A DNA stretch of 64,000 bases from JAFMJV01 sp034436555 (lineage in GTDB: Bacteria > Chloroflexota > Limnocylindria > Limnocylindrales > CSP1-4): the NCBI GenBank assembly GCA_034436555.1, contig DAOTUU010000048.1:124001-188000 (forward strand). Reading direction: 5' to 3'. The translations under genes and the position numbers were made by a program. Below the pieces are notes generated by a model, which was given only the letters and a program-made list of their open reading frames with translations, searched no databases and was not told the DNA's origin. Below, one piece after another: positions 23,938 to 32,283 of the stretch (position 1 is its first letter; the number at the start of each line of letters is the position of its first letter).

Positions 23938-26283
23938 ATGCCGGATCTGCGCCACGAGCTCCTGCTCGGCACCTTCATCACCCCCACGGCCCAGTCGCCG
24001 CAGCAGCCGGTGGCGCTCGCCCGGCTGACGGAGGCCGTGGGCCTGGACCTGGTGACCTTCCAGGACCACCCGTACCAGTCGACGTACCACGACACGTGGA
24101 CGCTGCTGTCCTATGTGGCGGCGCGCACGGAGCGGATCCGCCTGGCGGGCAACGTGCTCAACCTGCCGCTCCGCCAGCCGGCCGTGCTGGCGCGTGCGGC
24201 CGCGGGACTGGACCTGCTGTCCGGCGGGCGCCTGGAGATGGGCCTGGGCGCGGGCACGTTCTGGGATGCCATCGAGGCGATGGGCGGCGAGCGCCTGACG
24301 CCCGGGCAGGCGGTGGACGCCTTGGAGGAGACGATCGACATCATGCGCCGGATGTGGGACCCCACGGCGGCCGCCGGGGCCACCGTGAAGGGTCGGTACC
24401 ACCGCGTCCGGGGTGCCAGGCGCGGGCCCCTGCCCGCACACCCCATCGAGCTCTGGATCGGTGCCTACAAGCCGCGCATGCTGCGCCTCACCGGCCGGCA
24501 CGGAGACGGGTGGCTGCCCTCGTGGAGCTACCTGGGCGACGATCCGATCGGCACGATCCGCGCGGCGAACGGGGCGATCGACGATGCCGCCCGCGAGGCG
24601 GGCCGGGCGCCGTCGGAGATCCGTCGGCTGATCAACCTGACCGGCCGCTTCGCGTCCTCGGGCGGCGGCTTCCTGGTGGGCCCGCCGGGCCAGTGGGTGG
24701 AGCAGCTCGCGGAGCTCGTGCTGGAGCATGGGTTCTCGGGGCTCATCCTCTCCACGGACGATCCCGGCACGATCGAGCGTTACGGCGGCGAGGTGGCGCC
24801 AGGGCTTCGGGAGCTCGTGGCCCAGGCACGCCACGCCAGCGCCGAGCCCGGCAGCGCGGACCTCATCCCGGTCGTCCGCTCGGCGCCGGGCCGTGGAGGC
24901 GATCGGCGGCGCATCGCAGCGGGCCATCCGGACGCGGATCTCGTCCCGGGCCTGGAGCTGGCGGCACTGCCGGCGCGGCTGCGGGAGCGCGCCCACGGCC
25001 CCCGTGACCGGGGATACGACGACGTCCGCTCGACGTACATGCTGGCGGGCCGGCCCGGGGTGGTGCTGCTGCCCCGCTCGCCCGCCGAGGTCGCGGAGGC
25101 GGTCACGTTCGCCGGCGGCCAGCCCGTGCCACTCGCGATCCGGTCGGGCGGCCACGGCCTGTCGCTGCGCTCCACCAACGACGGCGGCATCGTGATCGAC
25201 CTGTCCGCGCTGGATTCGATCGAGGTGCTCGACCCCGCGACGCGGCGCGTCCGGCTGGGTGCGGGGGCGACGTGGGGTCGCGTCGCGGACGCGCTCACGC
25301 CCCGCGGATGGTCGATGACCTCGGGCAACTATGGGGATGTCGGTGTGGGCGGCCTGGCCACGGCAGGCGGCATCGGCTACCTGCTGCGCCGGCACGGCCT
25401 GACGATCGACCACGTGGTGGCGGCCGAGCTGGTGCTCGCGGACGGCTCCATGGTGCGCGTGGACCCGGAGCGCGACCCGGAGCTGTTCTGGGGTGTCCGG
25501 GGGGCGGGGGCGAACCTGGGGGTGGCCACCGCGATCGAGCTCACGGCGCTGCCGGTGTCCGACGTCCTCCATGCCGCGCTGACATTCGACCTCACGGACA
25601 CCTCCGGGTTCCTGCGACGCTGGGCGGAGGTGATGGCCGCGGCACCGCGCGAGCTGACCTCGTTCCTGTACCTGCGCGCCGGACGCCAGGGACAGCCGCC
25701 CCTGGCGCAGGCCATCAACGTCTGGGCGGGGACCGACACCGACACCGCGATCGGAGCCCTGGAGCGACTGCTGCGGGCGGGTCCGGTGCTCGACCACCAG
25801 GTCGCGATCGTGCCCTACGCCTCGATCGTGCCGCCGCTGGACAGCCGCCACACCGGTCAGCAGACCGCGCGCACGCGCAGCGGCTTCCTGACCGCCATGA
25901 GCGACGAGGCCGCGCGCCACATCCGGGACATCGTGGAGATGCGGGGCGCGGGCCTCGTGGAGGTGCGGGCGCTGGGCGGCGCCTACGCGGACCCCGACCC
26001 ATCGGCCACCGCCTACGCGCATCGCCACCAGGGCGTGTTCGTGAGCGCGGGCGGCGTCCGCTCCGCCATGGATGAACTGGACCAGCGCTGGGCGGCGTTC
26101 CAGCCGCTGCTCGACGGGCTGTACTCGGCCTACACCTCCGACACGAGCCCGCAGCGCGTCCGGGACGCGTTCCCGGGAGCCACCCTGGAACGTCTGCTCG
26201 CGGTCAAGCGCCGGGTCGACCCGGACAACCTGTTCAAGGGCAACCTGGACATCACGCTCGGGGCGGTCACCCCCGCGGGCTGA
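23938..26283 (+). CDS. Fusion of luciferase-like flavin oxidoreductase and berberine-bridge-type FAD oxidase
   Basis: 781 residues. Residues 1-310 are a luciferase-like (LLM, often F420-dependent) oxidoreductase: LLLGTFITPTAQSPQQ, LDLVTFQDHPYQS, RIRLAGNVLNLPLRQPA, GRLEMGLGAGTFW, IELWIGAYKPRML and GDGWLPSW. Residues about 362-781 are a FAD-linked oxidase: PRSPAEVAEAV, RSGGHGLSLRSTN with the His that binds FAD covalently near residue 404, VGVGGLATAGGIGYLLRRHG, and the berberine-bridge C-terminus RVDPDNLF. The Cys that makes the second FAD bond in bicovalent members is absent (TSGNYGD). Two redox steps on one polypeptide suggest channelled oxidation and reduction of a shared substrate. No frameshift or internal stop separates the halves. 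Confidence 0.85.
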   Translation: MPDLRHELLLGTFITPTAQSPQQPVALARLTEAVGLDLVTFQDHPYQSTYHDTWTLLSYVAARTERIRLAGNVLNLPLRQPAVLARAAAGLDLLSGGRLEMGLGAGTFWDAIEAMGGERLTPGQAVDALEETIDIMRRMWDPTAAAGATVKGRYHRVRGARRGPLPAHPIELWIGAYKPRMLRLTGRHGDGWLPSWSYLGDDPIGTIRAANGAIDDAAREAGRAPSEIRRLINLTGRFASSGGGFLVGPPGQWVEQLAELVLEHGFSGLILSTDDPGTIERYGGEVAPGLRELVAQARHASAEPGSADLIPVVRSAPGRGGDRRRIAAGHPDADLVPGLELAALPARLRERAHGPRDRGYDDVRSTYMLAGRPGVVLLPRSPAEVAEAVTFAGGQPVPLAIRSGGHGLSLRSTNDGGIVIDLSALDSIEVLDPATRRVRLGAGATWGRVADALTPRGWSMTSGNYGDVGVGGLATAGGIGYLLRRHGLTIDHVVAAELVLADGSMVRVDPERDPELFWGVRGAGANLGVATAIELTALPVSDVLHAALTFDLTDTSGFLRRWAEVMAAAPRELTSFLYLRAGRQGQPPLAQAINVWAGTDTDTAIGALERLLRAGPVLDHQVAIVPYASIVPPLDSRHTGQQTARTRSGFLTAMSDEAARHIRDIVEMRGAGLVEVRALGGAYADPDPSATAYAHRHQGVFVSAGGVRSAMDELDQRWAAFQPLLDGLYSAYTSDTSPQRVRDAFPGATLERLLAVKRRVDPDNLFKGNLDITLGAVTPAG

Positions 26284-26289
26284 GGCTGT

Positions 26290-26316
26290 GGCCGGGACGG
26301 GGGTTCCGACCCGGCC
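26290..26316. terminator. Hairpin between convergent genes
   Basis: Arms GGCCGGG (26290-26296) and CCCGGCC (26310-26316) pair perfectly around a 13-base loop. They sit within the 38-base spacer between the fusion gene and the aquaporin gene. It could terminate both. Confidence 0.4.
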
Positions 26317-26321
26317 CGCGG

Positions 26322-26963
26322 CTACTCCCCAGGGTGCTGGAACCGGAACACGGCCGCGGCGACCGCGGCGGCGGCCAGTTCCGCGACCAGGTAGATCCAG
26401 ATGTTGCCCCACGCGAAGATGTTCATGAACGACGCGCCGACCGCGACCGCGGGATTGAACGCGCCGCCCGAGATGGAACCCACCGCGAGCGCCCCGACCG
26501 TGACCGTGAAGCCGATGGCGAAGCCGTAGAACGAGTTGCCCTCGGTGCCCTTGGCGGTGGCCACGTTGAGCACCACGTACACGAGCGCGAACGTGAACAG
26601 GAACTCGGCCACCAGGCCGGCGCCCGCGGAGAACCCGTCGATCAGGGGCGAGGCCGGCATCGCAGGCTTGAGGTAGGCCACCGCGGCGTACGCCACGACC
26701 GCGGCCACGACCTGGACCACCCAGTAGCCGACGGCGGTGGGTGGCGTGACCTTGCCGCGAAGCAGGACGCCCAGGGTCACCGCCGGGTTGTAGTGACCTC
26801 CCGAGATGTGTCCGCCGGCGTGGACCATGACCGCCAGCGACAGTCCGATGGCGAGCGCGGCCATCACCCCGGCGCCCGGGTCGATGACCGTCATGCCCAC
26901 CGTGAACACCAGGCAGAACGTGCCGATGAACTCGGTCACGAGCGCGCGCGGTTCCAGCGCCAC
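26322..26963 (-). CDS. Aquaporin/MIP-family channel with altered second NPA motif
   Basis: 213 residues from GTG 26963, chosen because GGAGGGAGGGAT lies just before it; ATG 26996 is an in-frame alternative. Six transmembrane segments and two half-helix loops are visible. Loop B is GHISGGHYNPAVT (NPA 59-61). Loop E is SISGGAFNPAVAV (NPA 170-172). In nearly all aquaporins and glyceroporins the residue after the second NPA is the selectivity-filter Arg; here it is Val173. The helix-5 filter His is also not seen (GFAIGFTVTVGAL). The pore should therefore be wider and more hydrophobic than a water channel and may pass another small neutral solute. It converges on the fusion gene. Confidence 0.82.
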   Translation of the reverse strand: MALEPRALVTEFIGTFCLVFTVGMTVIDPGAGVMAALAIGLSLAVMVHAGGHISGGHYNPAVTLGVLLRGKVTPPTAVGYWVVQVVAAVVAYAAVAYLKPAMPASPLIDGFSAGAGLVAEFLFTFALVYVVLNVATAKGTEGNSFYGFAIGFTVTVGALAVGSISGGAFNPAVAVGASFMNIFAWGNIWIYLVAELAAAAVAAAVFRFQHPGE

Positions 26964-27035
26964 CGATCCCTCCCTCCGGTTGACGGGCGGCGCCAACCTG
27001 GCGGCTGCACCCGTCGCCCCGCGCGAAGGATAGCG

Positions 27036-28220
27036 TCACGCGTGGTCCGGAGACCCCTCCGGGCGAGGCGCATGCGCGCGCCTGCCGCTCGACCGGCCGG
27101 CTCGGATCATCAGCGCCATCACCGGCACGTACAGCAGGATGGAGACCGCCGCCAGGAGGCCGCCCGTCATCCGGAGCTCCGAGTGGGGCGCCAGGTCTCC
27201 CACGAAGCGCACGGCCACGGAGACCTGGAGCAGCGCGAGCGGCACGTAGGCGAGCCGGTGGAAGCCCACCCGGAACCCCAGGATCGCGGGCAGGATGATG
27301 GGTGCGTGACCGAAGATCATCGAGAACGTGAAGCCGAGCAGCAGCGCATGGAGCAGCGCGTCGTAGGTCGGGCCCGCCCACATCAGCCCGTGGACGAGGG
27401 CCAGCAGGCCGCCGAGCGCCAGCCAGACGTAGCCGACCAGGAGGCACACCGCCACGAAGCGCGGCAGTCCGGGCCGGTGGATGGTCAGCCAGGCGATGTC
27501 GAACCGCAGCAGCCATCCGGCGAGCGCGAGCATGGCGACCCCCGACAGGCGGATCCCCAGGTCGGCATCGAGGACCATCAGCGCCTGGGCCGCGAGGTAG
27601 ACCGCCGTGATGGCCCCGAACAGCCAGACCGCCCGCGGGCCCATGGGCCGGATGCGCGCCAGCTCCAGCCGTTCGCCCACGATGGTGAGCACGAGGAATC
27701 CGACCCACCAGTGGCTGACCAGGGGGATCGGGCGGCCCGCCAGCCAGGCGGCGTCGCCCAGGAGCAGCAGCACGGCCCCCAGCGCCATGGTCCCGATGTC
27801 GATGGTCGGATGGCGCCGCAGCGTGGCCAGGTTGATGACGACCAGCCCCGCGGCGCCCACCGCGAGCAGCGCCTGGGCCCACGTGACGGCACCCGCGACC
27901 ACGATCCCGGCCGTGCCGACCGCGGAGGCCACCGGAGCCACGTAGGCCGGATGGAGCCGGCGTCCGGTCGCCGCGGTGAAGGCGACCGCCCGCTCCAGCG
28001 CGATGAGCGTGCCCAGCACGCCCGCGGCGAGGATCGGGCCGTGCAGCGCCGCGCGGTCGGCGACCGCCGCCGGAGCCGCGTAGCCGATGCGGGAGAGGCC
28101 CGCCAGGACGCCCACGACCATGGACACCCCGACGACCACGAGGATGCCGGCGTCCACGAGCCGATGGCGCAGGGCGGGGGACAGCGTCACCGCCGCACCC
28201 TGGGGCCGCGGGCGGGGCAT
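27036..28220 (-). CDS. NnrS-like polytopic membrane protein
   Basis: 394 residues and about eleven hydrophobic segments. LHGPILAAGVLGTLIALERAVA and HALLLGFTFSMIFGHAPIILP resemble the His-containing helices of NnrS, a haem- and copper-containing membrane protein linked to nitric oxide stress. Conserved His residues in DRAALHGP, SHWWVGF and LLHALL are candidate metal or haem ligands. No denitrification gene is nearby, so an NO role is uncertain. The start has only a weak ribosome site; GTG ten codons further in is an alternative. It is transcribed in the same direction as the aquaporin gene, 72 bases upstream of it. Confidence 0.6.
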   Translation of the reverse strand: MPRPRPQGAAVTLSPALRHRLVDAGILVVVGVSMVVGVLAGLSRIGYAAPAAVADRAALHGPILAAGVLGTLIALERAVAFTAATGRRLHPAYVAPVASAVGTAGIVVAGAVTWAQALLAVGAAGLVVINLATLRRHPTIDIGTMALGAVLLLLGDAAWLAGRPIPLVSHWWVGFLVLTIVGERLELARIRPMGPRAVWLFGAITAVYLAAQALMVLDADLGIRLSGVAMLALAGWLLRFDIAWLTIHRPGLPRFVAVCLLVGYVWLALGGLLALVHGLMWAGPTYDALLHALLLGFTFSMIFGHAPIILPAILGFRVGFHRLAYVPLALLQVSVAVRFVGDLAPHSELRMTGGLLAAVSILLYVPVMALMIRAGRSSGRRAHAPRPEGSPDHA

Positions 28221-28259
28221 CGAGCGGGAGCGGCCACGGGTCCAGTATGGACGCGATCC

Positions 28260-29216
28260 TCAAGTCGCGAGATGACAGGCCACCTCCACGCCATCGCCGA
28301 GGGTGCGCAGCTGCGGATCCTCGGTCCGGCACCGATCGATCGCGATGGGACAGCGCGGATGGAAGCGGCAGCCGGGCGGCATCGCGACCGGGCTGGGCGG
28401 CTCGCCCTCGAGCAGCGGCGGACGATGGCCTCCCCGCCAGCGCTGCGTGCCGCTCGGCACGGAGGCCGCCAGGGAGCGGGTGTAGGGGTGGTGCGGCGCC
28501 CGGAACACCACCGGACCGGGTCCGGACTCCACGATCCGGCCGAGGTACATCACCAGCACCCGGTCCGCGAGGTGGCGCACCACGCCCAGGTCATGCGACA
28601 CGAACAGGATGCCGATCCCCCGGTCACGTCGCAGGTCCAGCAGCAGGTTCAGCAGCTGCGCGCGCACCGACACGTCGAGCGACGCCACCGGCTCGTCGCA
28701 CACGAGGATGTCCGGATCCACGATGAGCGCCCGCGCGATCGCGGCCCGCTGGAGCTGCCCGCCCGAGAGCTCGTGGGGCTCCCGGCCCGCCAGCGCGCGG
28801 TCCAGGCCCACCGACTCCAGCTGCGTCGCCACCCGCTCGCGGGCCGCCGCGCCCGACACGCCCACCAGGCCCAGGGGCATGCCCACGGAGCCTCCGATGG
28901 GTCGGCGCGGGTTGAACGACGCCGTGGGGTCCTGGAACACGTACTGGACGCGACGGCGCATGTCGCGCGGCACCCGGCCATCCGTGCCCACGAGGCGGCG
29001 CCCGCCGACCCAGACGGCGCCGGCATCGGGGCGGTCCAGGCCCACCGCGATGCGCGCAAGCGTCGTCTTGCCGCATCCCGACTCCCCCACCAGGCCCACG
29101 ATCTCGCCCGGCGCCACGGCGAGATCCACCCCATCGACCGCCCGGACGTCGCCGCCCCGGGATCGGAACCGCCGATGGATGCCCTCCACCCGCAGCGGCT
29201 CATGCTCCGCGGTCAT
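28260..29216 (-). CDS. Oligopeptide/dipeptide ABC transporter ATPase (DppF-type)
   Basis: 318 residues from ATG 29216, overlapping the DppD-type stop in TGATG. Walker A GESGCGKTT, Q-loop QYVFQDPTASFNPRRP, signature LSGGQLQRAAIARAL, Walker B ILVCDEPVASLDVS and switch His in VSHDLGVV are all present. The C-terminal oligopeptide-type domain includes GCRFHPRCPIAIDRC, whose cysteines can hold a 4Fe-4S cluster in this subfamily. It powers uptake together with the other ATPase and the two permeases upstream. It is the last gene of the operon. Confidence 0.9.
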   Translation of the reverse strand: MTAEHEPLRVEGIHRRFRSRGGDVRAVDGVDLAVAPGEIVGLVGESGCGKTTLARIAVGLDRPDAGAVWVGGRRLVGTDGRVPRDMRRRVQYVFQDPTASFNPRRPIGGSVGMPLGLVGVSGAAARERVATQLESVGLDRALAGREPHELSGGQLQRAAIARALIVDPDILVCDEPVASLDVSVRAQLLNLLLDLRRDRGIGILFVSHDLGVVRHLADRVLVMYLGRIVESGPGPVVFRAPHHPYTRSLAASVPSGTQRWRGGHRPPLLEGEPPSPVAMPPGCRFHPRCPIAIDRCRTEDPQLRTLGDGVEVACHLAT

Positions 29217-30382
29217 CACCTGGTCTCTCCCGCGCGCCAGCACGCGACGAGGCCGTCGTCGAACGGGGCGAGCGACGGCGCCTCGGCGCGACACCGCGCG
29301 ACGACCAGGGGACAGCGCGGCGCGAACGCGCAGCCGATGCCGCCCGCGGGCGCCATGCGGCCGGGCAGCTCCGGCAGTCGGTCGCGGTGTCCGTCCGCGC
29401 CGCGGCCCACGAGCCCGAACGGGAGCGATGCGGCCCGCAGCGCTGCGGAGTACGGGTGGGCGGGGCGTTCCATGAGGCGCAGCGCCCCCCGGTCCTCCAC
29501 GATGCGCCCCGCATACATGACCGCGATCCGGTCGGCCAGCGCGGACGCCACGGCGATGTCGTGGGTGACCAGGAGCAGCGCCAGCCGCTCGTGCTCCACG
29601 AGGTCCGCGAGCAGGTCCAGGATCTGCGCCTGGACCGTGGCGTCGAGGGCCGTCGTGGGCTCGTCCGCGAGCAGCACCCTGGGCCGGGCGGCGAGCGCGG
29701 CCGCGATGGCGACCCGCTGCTTGAGACCACCGGAGAGCTGATGGGGGAAGGCGGCCCAGCGCCGGGCGGGGTCACCCACGCCGCAGCGTGCGAGGAGCCG
29801 CTCGGTCTCGGCCCTCGCGGCGTCCCCGCGCAGGCCCTGGTGTGCGACCACCACCTCCTCGACCTGTGCGCCGACCGGCAGCACGGGGTTGAGGCTGCCG
29901 CCCGGATCCTGGAACACCATGCCGATGCCGCCGCCCCGCGTCCGCGCGCGCTCCCGCTCGGAGATGTCGTCGATGCGCCGCCCGTCGAGCAGGATCTCGC
30001 CGCTGACCATCGCCGATCCCGGTGCCAGACCCGCGACGGCCAGCAGGGTGGCGCTCTTGCCCGAGCCGCTCTCGCCGGTCAGCGCCAGCACGCCCCCGGG
30101 GGGCAGCGCCAGGTCGACGCCGTCGACGGCGAGCACGCCGTCCGAATGGCCGCCCGGCGTCCGGAAGGCGATGCGCAGGCCGCGCACCTCGAGGGCTGGA
30201 GGGGTGGCCGGCCCGCTGACGGACCTGGGGTCCGACTCGCCGGCCGATCTGGCTTCCGGCACGATGCCCGGCGCCGCGGCCAGGGCCGTGCCCGGCTCCG
30301 GCGCCGCTTCCGGCGCGATGCCCGGCTCCGTGCCCGGCTCCGCCGCCGCACCGTCGTCGGGAATCGCGGTCTGCTCCTCCAC
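29216..30382 (-). CDS. Oligopeptide/dipeptide ABC transporter ATPase (DppD-type) with N-terminal extension
   Basis: 388 residues from GTG 30382, favoured by GAGGGTGG upstream; TTG 30397 would overlap the permease stop. An N-terminal low-complexity tail of about 60 residues, rich in Pro, Ala, Glu and Gly (EPGTEPGIAPEAAPEPG-type repeats), is not found in standard DppD. Then Walker A GESGSGKSAT, VFQDPGGSLNPVLPVG, signature LSGGLKQRVAIAAAL, Walker B VLLADEPTTALDAT and the His of VTHDIAVA. The C-terminal FAPRCPLVVARC loop matches the oligopeptide type. The tail may be a disordered tether or an annotation artefact of the start. Confidence 0.85.
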   Translation of the reverse strand: MEEQTAIPDDGAAAEPGTEPGIAPEAAPEPGTALAAAPGIVPEARSAGESDPRSVSGPATPPALEVRGLRIAFRTPGGHSDGVLAVDGVDLALPPGGVLALTGESGSGKSATLLAVAGLAPGSAMVSGEILLDGRRIDDISERERARTRGGGIGMVFQDPGGSLNPVLPVGAQVEEVVVAHQGLRGDAARAETERLLARCGVGDPARRWAAFPHQLSGGLKQRVAIAAALAARPRVLLADEPTTALDATVQAQILDLLADLVEHERLALLLVTHDIAVASALADRIAVMYAGRIVEDRGALRLMERPAHPYSAALRAASLPFGLVGRGADGHRDRLPELPGRMAPAGGIGCAFAPRCPLVVARCRAEAPSLAPFDDGLVACWRAGETR

Positions 30383-30393
30383 GGCTGCCACCC

Positions 30394-31221
30394 TCAACCG
30401 CGGCCGCGCGCCCCGAGGCGCGCGCCGATGGCATCACCCAGAAGGCTCACCGCGAGCACCGCGAAGACCACCGCGAGCCCCGGGATCAGGACCAGCGTCG
30501 GGGTCACCCGCAGGACCTCGCGCCCGTCGGCGATCATGCCGCCCCAGCTGATGGAGTTGGGGTCCGACACGTTGAGGAACGCCAGCGCCGACTCCACCAG
30601 GATCGCCGCGCCCACGGTCACCCCGACCAGCGCCGCCACCGGCTGGAGGGCTCCCGGCAACACCTCCCGGAACGCGATGCGGAACGGACCCACGCCCGCC
30701 AGGCGGGCCGCATCCACGTACTCGCGCTGACGCAGCGAGAGCGTCTCCGCGCGGACGAGCCGCGCGGTGGCCGGCCAGGACGTCAGCGCGATGGCCAGGA
30801 TGATGGTGCCGGTCGCCGGGCCCAGCGCGCTCACCATGGCGAGCGCGAGGATGAATCCGGGCACGGTCTGGAACGCCTCCGTCACGCGCATGAGCGCGGT
30901 GTCCACGCGCCCGCCCAGGAACCCCGCGGCCACGCCCATCACGATGCCGATGGTCAGCGCCCCGGCGGCCGCGGTCAGGCCCACCTCCAGCGAGACGCGC
31001 GCGCCGTGCACCAGCAGCGCGAGCACGTCCCGGCCCATCCGGTCGCTGCCCAGCGGCAGCGCGGGGTCCGTGAGCGGCGGGATGAGCGGCTTCGCGACGA
31101 GGTCCAGCGGGTCACCCGGCGCCAGCACCGGGGCACCGACGGCGACGACGGCCATGAGGCACAGCCAGAGAAGCCCGACCCAGCCGCCGAGTCCCAGGCG
31201 CAGACCGCCGTGCCGTCTCAC
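30394..31221 (-). CDS. Dipeptide ABC transporter permease (DppC-type)
   Basis: 275 residues from GTG 31221, overlapping the DppB stop in GTGA. It carries the DppC N-terminal LGSDRMGRDVLALLVHGARVSL signature and the coupling loop REYVDAARLAGVGPFRIAFREVLPG. Six transmembrane segments are predicted. The LNVSDPNSISWGGMIADGRE segment near the C-terminus is diagnostic of DppC/OppC. It forms the pore with the DppB-type subunit. Confidence 0.9.
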   Translation of the reverse strand: MRRHGGLRLGLGGWVGLLWLCLMAVVAVGAPVLAPGDPLDLVAKPLIPPLTDPALPLGSDRMGRDVLALLVHGARVSLEVGLTAAAGALTIGIVMGVAAGFLGGRVDTALMRVTEAFQTVPGFILALAMVSALGPATGTIILAIALTSWPATARLVRAETLSLRQREYVDAARLAGVGPFRIAFREVLPGALQPVAALVGVTVGAAILVESALAFLNVSDPNSISWGGMIADGREVLRVTPTLVLIPGLAVVFAVLAVSLLGDAIGARLGARGRG

Positions 31222-32222
31222 CGGGTGCGGCTCGCGACGCGATCGTCCGCGGTGCGCGGGTCGAGGCGAGCGTAGCTCAGGTCCACCGCGATGTTGACCA
31301 GGATGACCACGACCGTGCTCGCGAGCACCACGCCCGCCATCAGGGGCAGGTCGCGCCGTGACACGGCGAGGAACGCCAGGTTGCCCATCCCCGGGATGGA
31401 GAAGACCGTCTCGACGACGACGCTGCCGCCAAGCATCGTGCCGATCTGGAGGCCCAGCATCGTGACCACCGGCAGCAGCGCGGGGCGCGCGATGTGGCTG
31501 CGGGTGATGCGGCCCGCAGGCAGGCCCCGCGCGCGCGCCGCGCGCACCCAGCTGCTGGCGCGCGTCTCGCTCATGGCGCCGCGCATCAGCCGCTGGTACA
31601 GGGCCATGTAGGTGAGCGCGAGGGTGAGCACCGGCAGGACCAGATGCCACGCCTGGTCGAGGAGGCGGCTCAACGGGTCGTCCGGTGCGCGGAGCGAGGT
31701 GAGACCGGCCAGCGGGAACCACCGCAGCTGCACCACCAGCACCACGATGAGCAGCAGCGCCAGCCAGAAGTTGGGCATCGCGTTGAGCAGCAGCGCACCG
31801 GTGCTCAGGGTGCCGTCCACGGCCCCTCCCCGACGCATCGCCGCGATCGCGCCGAGCAGCGAGCCCAGCACCGCGGCGAGCAGGATCGCCGATCCCATGA
31901 GGATCATCGTGACCGGGGCGCGCTCCAGGATGCTGTCCAGCACCGGCGCGCTGACCGCCACGGACCAGCCCAGGTCCAGCGTGACGATCGCCTGGAGGTA
32001 GGCCAGGAACCGCACCGGCATCGACTGGTCCAGACCCCACTCGCGACGCAGGCGCTCGGCGAACGCGGCGTCGCCGCTGCCGGTCTGGGCGAGGTAGGCA
32101 TCCACCGCGTCACCGGGCGCCAGCTCGAGCAGCAGGAACACGCCCACCGCGACGATCGCGATCACGGGGATCGCGTGCAGCAGGCGCAGCAGGATGAAGC
32201 GGATGGTCTGACTGCCGGCCAT
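31218..32222 (-). CDS. Dipeptide ABC transporter permease (DppB-type)
   Basis: 334 residues from ATG 32222. The start is preferred over GTG 32282 because a perfect 16-bp hairpin lies between them and the extra residues would be low-complexity. It carries FILLRLLHAIPVIAIVAVGVF as first helix, LLELAPGDAVDAYL, RLRREWGLDQSMPVRFLAYL, the coupling loop SWVRAARARGLPAGRITRSH, and VVVETVFSIPGMGNLA, the family signature. It pairs with the DppC-type subunit directly downstream. Confidence 0.9.
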   Translation of the reverse strand: MAGSQTIRFILLRLLHAIPVIAIVAVGVFLLLELAPGDAVDAYLAQTGSGDAAFAERLRREWGLDQSMPVRFLAYLQAIVTLDLGWSVAVSAPVLDSILERAPVTMILMGSAILLAAVLGSLLGAIAAMRRGGAVDGTLSTGALLLNAMPNFWLALLLIVVLVVQLRWFPLAGLTSLRAPDDPLSRLLDQAWHLVLPVLTLALTYMALYQRLMRGAMSETRASSWVRAARARGLPAGRITRSHIARPALLPVVTMLGLQIGTMLGGSVVVETVFSIPGMGNLAFLAVSRRDLPLMAGVVLASTVVVILVNIAVDLSYARLDPRTADDRVASRTR

Positions 32223-32240
32223 CGCGACCGGACGCTCGGA

Positions 32241-32276
32241 TCGGGCGGCCGGACCCGGCTGGGTCCGGCCGCCCGA
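32241..32276 (-). terminator. Perfect 16-bp hairpin between binding-protein and permease genes
   Basis: Arms 32241-32256 and 32261-32276 are exact reverse complements around a 4-base loop. There is no T-run. Its place in the operon matches the hairpins after the other two substrate-binding-protein genes in the window. Confidence 0.75.
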
Positions 32277-32283
32277 GGTCACA

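Noticed and set aside
22639..28332. 1897-codon open frame on the minus strand
   Set aside because: It runs antisense through the fusion gene and in other frames through several real genes. Its composition is Arg/Gly/Pro-rich with no motif. It is a product of high GC.
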